Part shown: in pieces, positions 61,261 through 64,000 of the stretch
How the letters are laid out: each line of letters opens with the position of its first letter
Position numbering within the stretch: the stretch's first letter is position 1
NCBI GenBank assembly: GCA_030532895.1
Contig: JAUNKF010000010.1
Location: 49,546 to 113,545, forward strand
DNA length: 64,000 nucleotides
Source: Lautropia sp.
GTDB taxonomy: Bacteria > Pseudomonadota > Gammaproteobacteria > Burkholderiales > Burkholderiaceae_E
Direction: 5' to 3'
Translations under genes and position numbers: made by a program
Notes under the pieces: generated by a model
Databases searched by the model: none
Seen by the model: the letters and a program-made list of their open reading frames with translations, nothing else
What the model was told of the DNA's origin: nothing

Positions 61261-63675
61261 ATGAACGAAAGCACCACCCCCTTCCAGTCATTGCCCCTGT
61301 TGCCGTTACGCGACGTGGTGGTTTTCCCTCACATGGTGATCCCGCTCTTCGTCGGTCGTCAGCGCTCCATCAAGGCGCTGGAAGCCGCGATGGAGTCCGG
61401 CAAGAGCATCATGCTGGTGGCCCAGAAAAATGGCTCGAAAGATGATCCGACAGCCAGTGACATCTATGGCATCGGCTGCGTCTCCAACATCCTTCAATTG
61501 TTGAAACTGCCCGATGGCACGGTCAAGGTGCTGATCGAAGGCGCCAACCGCGCCCGCATCCTGTCGGTCGACACCGAGGGCGAGTATTTTTCCTGCGAGC
61601 TGGAAGGCATCGAGGGCGACCTGGATCCCTCGTCAGAAACCGAGGCCCTGCGTCGCACGATCCTGGCCCAGTTCGAGCACTACATCAAGCTGAACAAGAA
61701 AGTGCCGTCCGAGATTCTGGCCTCCCTGTCCAGCATCGAGGATGCCGGCCGTCTGGCCGACACGATCGCAGCCCACCTGCCGATCCGCATCGAGCAGAAA
61801 CAGGAAGTCCTCGAGACGATGCCTGTGACCGAGCGGCTGGAGAAGCTGCTGTCGCAGATCGAGAACGAGCTGGACATTCTTCAGGTCGAGAAGCGCATCC
61901 GCGGTCGCGTCAAACGCCAGATGGAAAAGAGCCAGCGCGAGTATTACCTCAACGAGCAGGTCAAGGCCATCCAGAAGGAGCTGGGCGAGGGCGAGGACGG
62001 CGCCGATTTCGAAGAAATCGAAAAGAAGATCAAGGCGGCCCGCATGCCGGAAGAGGCCCGCAAGAAAGCCGAGGGCGAATTCCGCAAGCTCCGTCTGATG
62101 TCGCCGATGTCGGCCGAAGCCACGGTCGTGCGCAACTACATCGATGTGCTCGTCAACCTGCCCTGGAAGAAAAAGAGCAAGATCAACAACGATCTGGCCA
62201 ATGCCGAACAGGTGCTGAACGAAGACCACTACGGGCTGGACAAGGTCAAGGAACGCATCCTTGAATATCTGGCCGTTCAGCAACGTGTGGACAAGGTCAA
62301 GGCCCCCATCCTGTGCCTCGTTGGGCCACCCGGCGTGGGCAAGACCTCGCTCGGCCAGTCGATCGCTCGTGCGACCAACCGGAAATTCGTCCGGATGGCC
62401 CTGGGAGGCGTGCGCGACGAGGCCGAAATCCGGGGTCACCGCCGCACCTACATCGGCTCGATGCCCGGCAAGGTGCTGCAGAACCTGACGAAGGTCGGTG
62501 TTCGCAATCCGCTTTTCCTGCTGGATGAAGTGGACAAAATGGGCATGGACTTCCGGGGCGACCCGTCGAGTGCATTGCTGGAGGTGCTCGATCCTGAGCA
62601 GAACAACAGCTTCGTCGACCATTATGTGGAGGTCGACTACGACCTGTCGGACGTGATGTTCGTGGCCACGGCCAATTCGCTGAACATCCCGCCTGCGCTG
62701 CTCGACCGGATGGAGGTGATCCGTCTGGCCGGCTATACCGAAGACGAAAAGGTGTCGATCGCCCAGCGCTATCTGCTGCCCAAGCAGATCAAGAACAATG
62801 GCCTGAAACCCAGCGAGCTGGAAATCGACGAGGCCGTCCTGCGCGACATCCTGCGTTATTACACCCGTGAAGCCGGTGTACGTTCGCTGGAGCGGGAGCT
62901 CTCGAAGATCTGCCGCAAGGCCGTGAAAGCGCTGTTGCTCGACAAATCGCTGAAGGTGATCAAGGTCACGTCGGAGAACCTCGACAACTACCTGGGCGTG
63001 CGCCGCTACACCTTCGGCATCGCCGAGAAGGAAGACCAGGTCGGTCAGGTCACCGGTCTGGCCTGGACGGAAGTGGGCGGCGAACTGCTGACCATCGAGG
63101 CCATCGCCGTGCCAGGCAAGGGCAAAACCACCACCACCGGCAAACTCGGCGATGTGATGCAGGAATCGATCAAGGCTGCGATGAGCGTGGTTCGCCGTCG
63201 TGCGGCCCGTCTTGGCATCAAACCCGATTTCCACGAGAAGCAGGACATCCACATCCACGTGCCGGAAGGCGCCACCCCCAAGGATGGCCCCAGCGCCGGG
63301 ATCGCGATGACCACGGCGCTCGTGTCCGTTCTCACCGGCATCCCGGTACGCGCCGATGTCGCCATGACGGGCGAGATCACCCTGCGGGGCGAAGTGCTGG
63401 CCATTGGCGGCCTGAAGGAAAAACTGCTGGCGGCCCAGCGGGGCGGCATCAAGCTGGCGCTGATTCCGGAGGAAAACGTCAAGGATCTGGCCGAGATCCC
63501 TGACACGGTGAAGAACAGCCTGGAAATCGTGCCGGTCAAGTGGATCGACCGTGTGCTGGAGCTGGCGCTGTCCCGCATGCCTGATCCGCTGCCGGAAGAG
63601 GCTGAAGCGCCTGCGGCCGCGCCCGCCCAGCCCAATCAAGCCCAATCACCGGGCGGTGGCATGCTGGCTCACTGA
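61261..63675 (+). CDS. lon: ATP-dependent protease La (Lon)
   Basis: Cytoplasmic AAA+ protease for damaged and regulatory proteins. The 804 residues show the N-terminal substrate domain starting LPLLPLRDVVVFPHMV, Walker A GPPGVGKT at 355-362, and FLLDEVDKMG. The protease domain has catalytic S678 (PKDGPSAGIAM) and the downstream Lys (GGLKEKLLAA). The C-terminus has an Ala/Pro-rich tail of about 25 residues. It ends the tig-clpP-clpX-lon run and is followed by a terminator and tRNAs. Confidence 0.98.
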   Translation: MNESTTPFQSLPLLPLRDVVVFPHMVIPLFVGRQRSIKALEAAMESGKSIMLVAQKNGSKDDPTASDIYGIGCVSNILQLLKLPDGTVKVLIEGANRARILSVDTEGEYFSCELEGIEGDLDPSSETEALRRTILAQFEHYIKLNKKVPSEILASLSSIEDAGRLADTIAAHLPIRIEQKQEVLETMPVTERLEKLLSQIENELDILQVEKRIRGRVKRQMEKSQREYYLNEQVKAIQKELGEGEDGADFEEIEKKIKAARMPEEARKKAEGEFRKLRLMSPMSAEATVVRNYIDVLVNLPWKKKSKINNDLANAEQVLNEDHYGLDKVKERILEYLAVQQRVDKVKAPILCLVGPPGVGKTSLGQSIARATNRKFVRMALGGVRDEAEIRGHRRTYIGSMPGKVLQNLTKVGVRNPLFLLDEVDKMGMDFRGDPSSALLEVLDPEQNNSFVDHYVEVDYDLSDVMFVATANSLNIPPALLDRMEVIRLAGYTEDEKVSIAQRYLLPKQIKNNGLKPSELEIDEAVLRDILRYYTREAGVRSLERELSKICRKAVKALLLDKSLKVIKVTSENLDNYLGVRRYTFGIAEKEDQVGQVTGLAWTEVGGELLTIEAIAVPGKGKTTTTGKLGDVMQESIKAAMSVVRRRAARLGIKPDFHEKQDIHIHVPEGATPKDGPSAGIAMTTALVSVLTGIPVRADVAMTGEITLRGEVLAIGGLKEKLLAAQRGGIKLALIPEENVKDLAEIPDTVKNSLEIVPVKWIDRVLELALSRMPDPLPEEAEAPAAAPAQPNQAQSPGGGMLAH

Positions 63676-63692
63676 TCAGCTTCATCGGCATT

Positions 63693-63757
63693 GGTGTGTC
63701 ATGCCCGACGACGCCCATTGGCTGTCTGCATGACACACCCACCACGCCCCTTTTTGT
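63693..63757 (+). terminator. terminator after lon
   Basis: GGTGTGTCATGC (63693-63704) pairs with GCATGACACACC (63728-63739), followed within 12 bases by TTTTT (63751-63755). The arms resemble the core of the dispersed repeat (TGTCATGCAC). Confidence 0.65.
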
Positions 63758-63783
63758 CATGAATTGCAAAATTGGCGTGAAGT

Positions 63784-63812
63784 TTGGCACAGAACAAAAA
63801 TGCCGTTATAAT
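63784..63812 (+). promoter_or_regulatory. promoter of the tRNA-Val/tRNA-Asp cluster
   Basis: -35 TTGGCA (63784-63789), a 17-base spacer, -10 TATAAT (63807-63812, perfect), 25 bases before tRNA-Val. Confidence 0.85.
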
Positions 63813-63837
63813 GCGAGGCTTAGCAGGAAGCGCTTTT

Positions 63838-63913
63838 GGGTGCTTAGCTCAGTTGGTAGAGCGGCGCCCTTACAAGGCGTAGGTCGGGAGTTCGAGGCTC
63901 TCAGCACCCACCA
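63838..63913 (+). tRNA. tRNA-Val (anticodon TAC)
   Basis: 76 bases with encoded CCA. Acceptor GGGTGCT pairs with AGCACCC, D arm AGCTCAGTTGGTAGAGC, anticodon loop CTTACAA (TAC), T arm GTTCGAGGC. Confidence 0.97.
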
Positions 63914-63946
63914 AACGCCTTCTTGCTGCTGAAAGAACAGTCTGTT

Positions 63947-64000
63947 GGAGCGGTAGTTCAGTTGGTTAGAATACCGGCCTGTCACGCCGGGGGTCGCGGG
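63947..64000 (+). tRNA. tRNA-Asp (anticodon GTC), 3' partial
   Basis: The first 54 bases are present: GGAGCGG acceptor strand, TAGTTCAGTTGGTTAGAATA D arm, anticodon loop CTGTCAC (GTC). The window ends before the T arm. Confidence 0.95.

Noticed and set aside
61633..63645. Very long open frame antisense to lon (670 codons)
   Set aside because: Antisense shadow of lon with no motif and no ribosome site.
1..64000. CRISPR arrays, insertion sequences, prophage or rRNA genes
   Set aside because: No regularly spaced direct repeats, transposase or integrase motifs, or rRNA sequence were seen on reading through both strands.

Overview
This is a chromosomal stretch of a high-GC betaproteobacterium, most likely order Burkholderiales. 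The evidence is gene order: sdhAB-sdhE-gltA next to odhA-odhB-lpd-zapE; serB-mfd facing ispD-ispF; lplT-alr-radA; hpnC-hpnD-hpnE; and tRNA-Leu-tig-clpP-clpX-lon followed by tRNA-Val and tRNA-Asp. A Lautropia-like genus is possible, but I cannot prove it from one window. No prophage, insertion sequence, CRISPR array or rRNA operon is visible.

Layout. 1-4.3 kb: succinate dehydrogenase (sdhA cut by the window start), SdhE and citrate synthase, closed by a hairpin terminator. 4.3-10 kb: a block between the two halves of the TCA cluster, holding a small membrane protein, a CstA-type transporter, a small protein ending in Cys-Cys, a translationally coupled ArsA/Get3-type ATPase, and the CbpA/CbpM chaperone pair behind a heat-shock-like promoter. 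10-17.7 kb: 2-oxoglutarate dehydrogenase complex (odhA, odhB, lpd), zapE and a YdcH-type small protein. 17.8-23.3 kb: DinG-type helicase, bamD, rluD, pgeF and a small membrane protein. 23.4-27.6 kb: polyhydroxybutyrate genes phaC (with a long basic N-terminal extension), phaB and phaR; phaA is absent. 27.8-30 kb: rimO and a degraded Phd/PIN toxin-antitoxin locus. 30-33.6 kb: a periplasmic PQQ alcohol dehydrogenase facing an AcoR-like regulator without an AAA+ domain. 33.7-35.2 kb: a tandem glycine riboswitch ahead of a D-amino-acid dehydrogenase. 35.4-36.8 kb: an Xre-like/RES toxin-antitoxin pair with a clear promoter-operator. 36.9-43 kb: serB, mfd, ispD, ispF. 43-45.2 kb: envZ-ompR. 45.2-52.7 kb: a 666-bp gene-free stretch, then tsaB, rimI, a family-4 uracil-DNA glycosylase, lplT, alr and radA. 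52.9-56.2 kb: squalene synthesis genes hpnE, hpnD, hpnC. 56.7-64 kb: tRNA-Leu, tig, clpP, clpX, lon (heat-shock-like promoter), tRNA-Val and a cut tRNA-Asp.

How it fits together. The window covers central carbon oxidation (TCA enzymes), carbon-starvation import, carbon storage as PHB, alcohol oxidation, and protein quality control (CbpA/CbpM, trigger factor, ClpXP, Lon). Isoprenoid precursor genes (ispDF) and squalene genes (hpnCDE) point to hopanoid synthesis. Two toxin-antitoxin loci are present, one intact and one broken.

The observations most worth a second look are: (1) an 18-bp repeat family scattered between genes, three copies of which supply the TAG stop codon of the neighbouring gene; (2) the CstA / Cys-Cys protein / ArsA-like ATPase module; (3) a PHA synthase fused to a histone-H1-like basic tail; (4) a tandem glycine riboswitch controlling dadA; and (5) an AAA+-less AcoR-type regulator with a perfect TGTTCC-N5-GGAACA palindrome.
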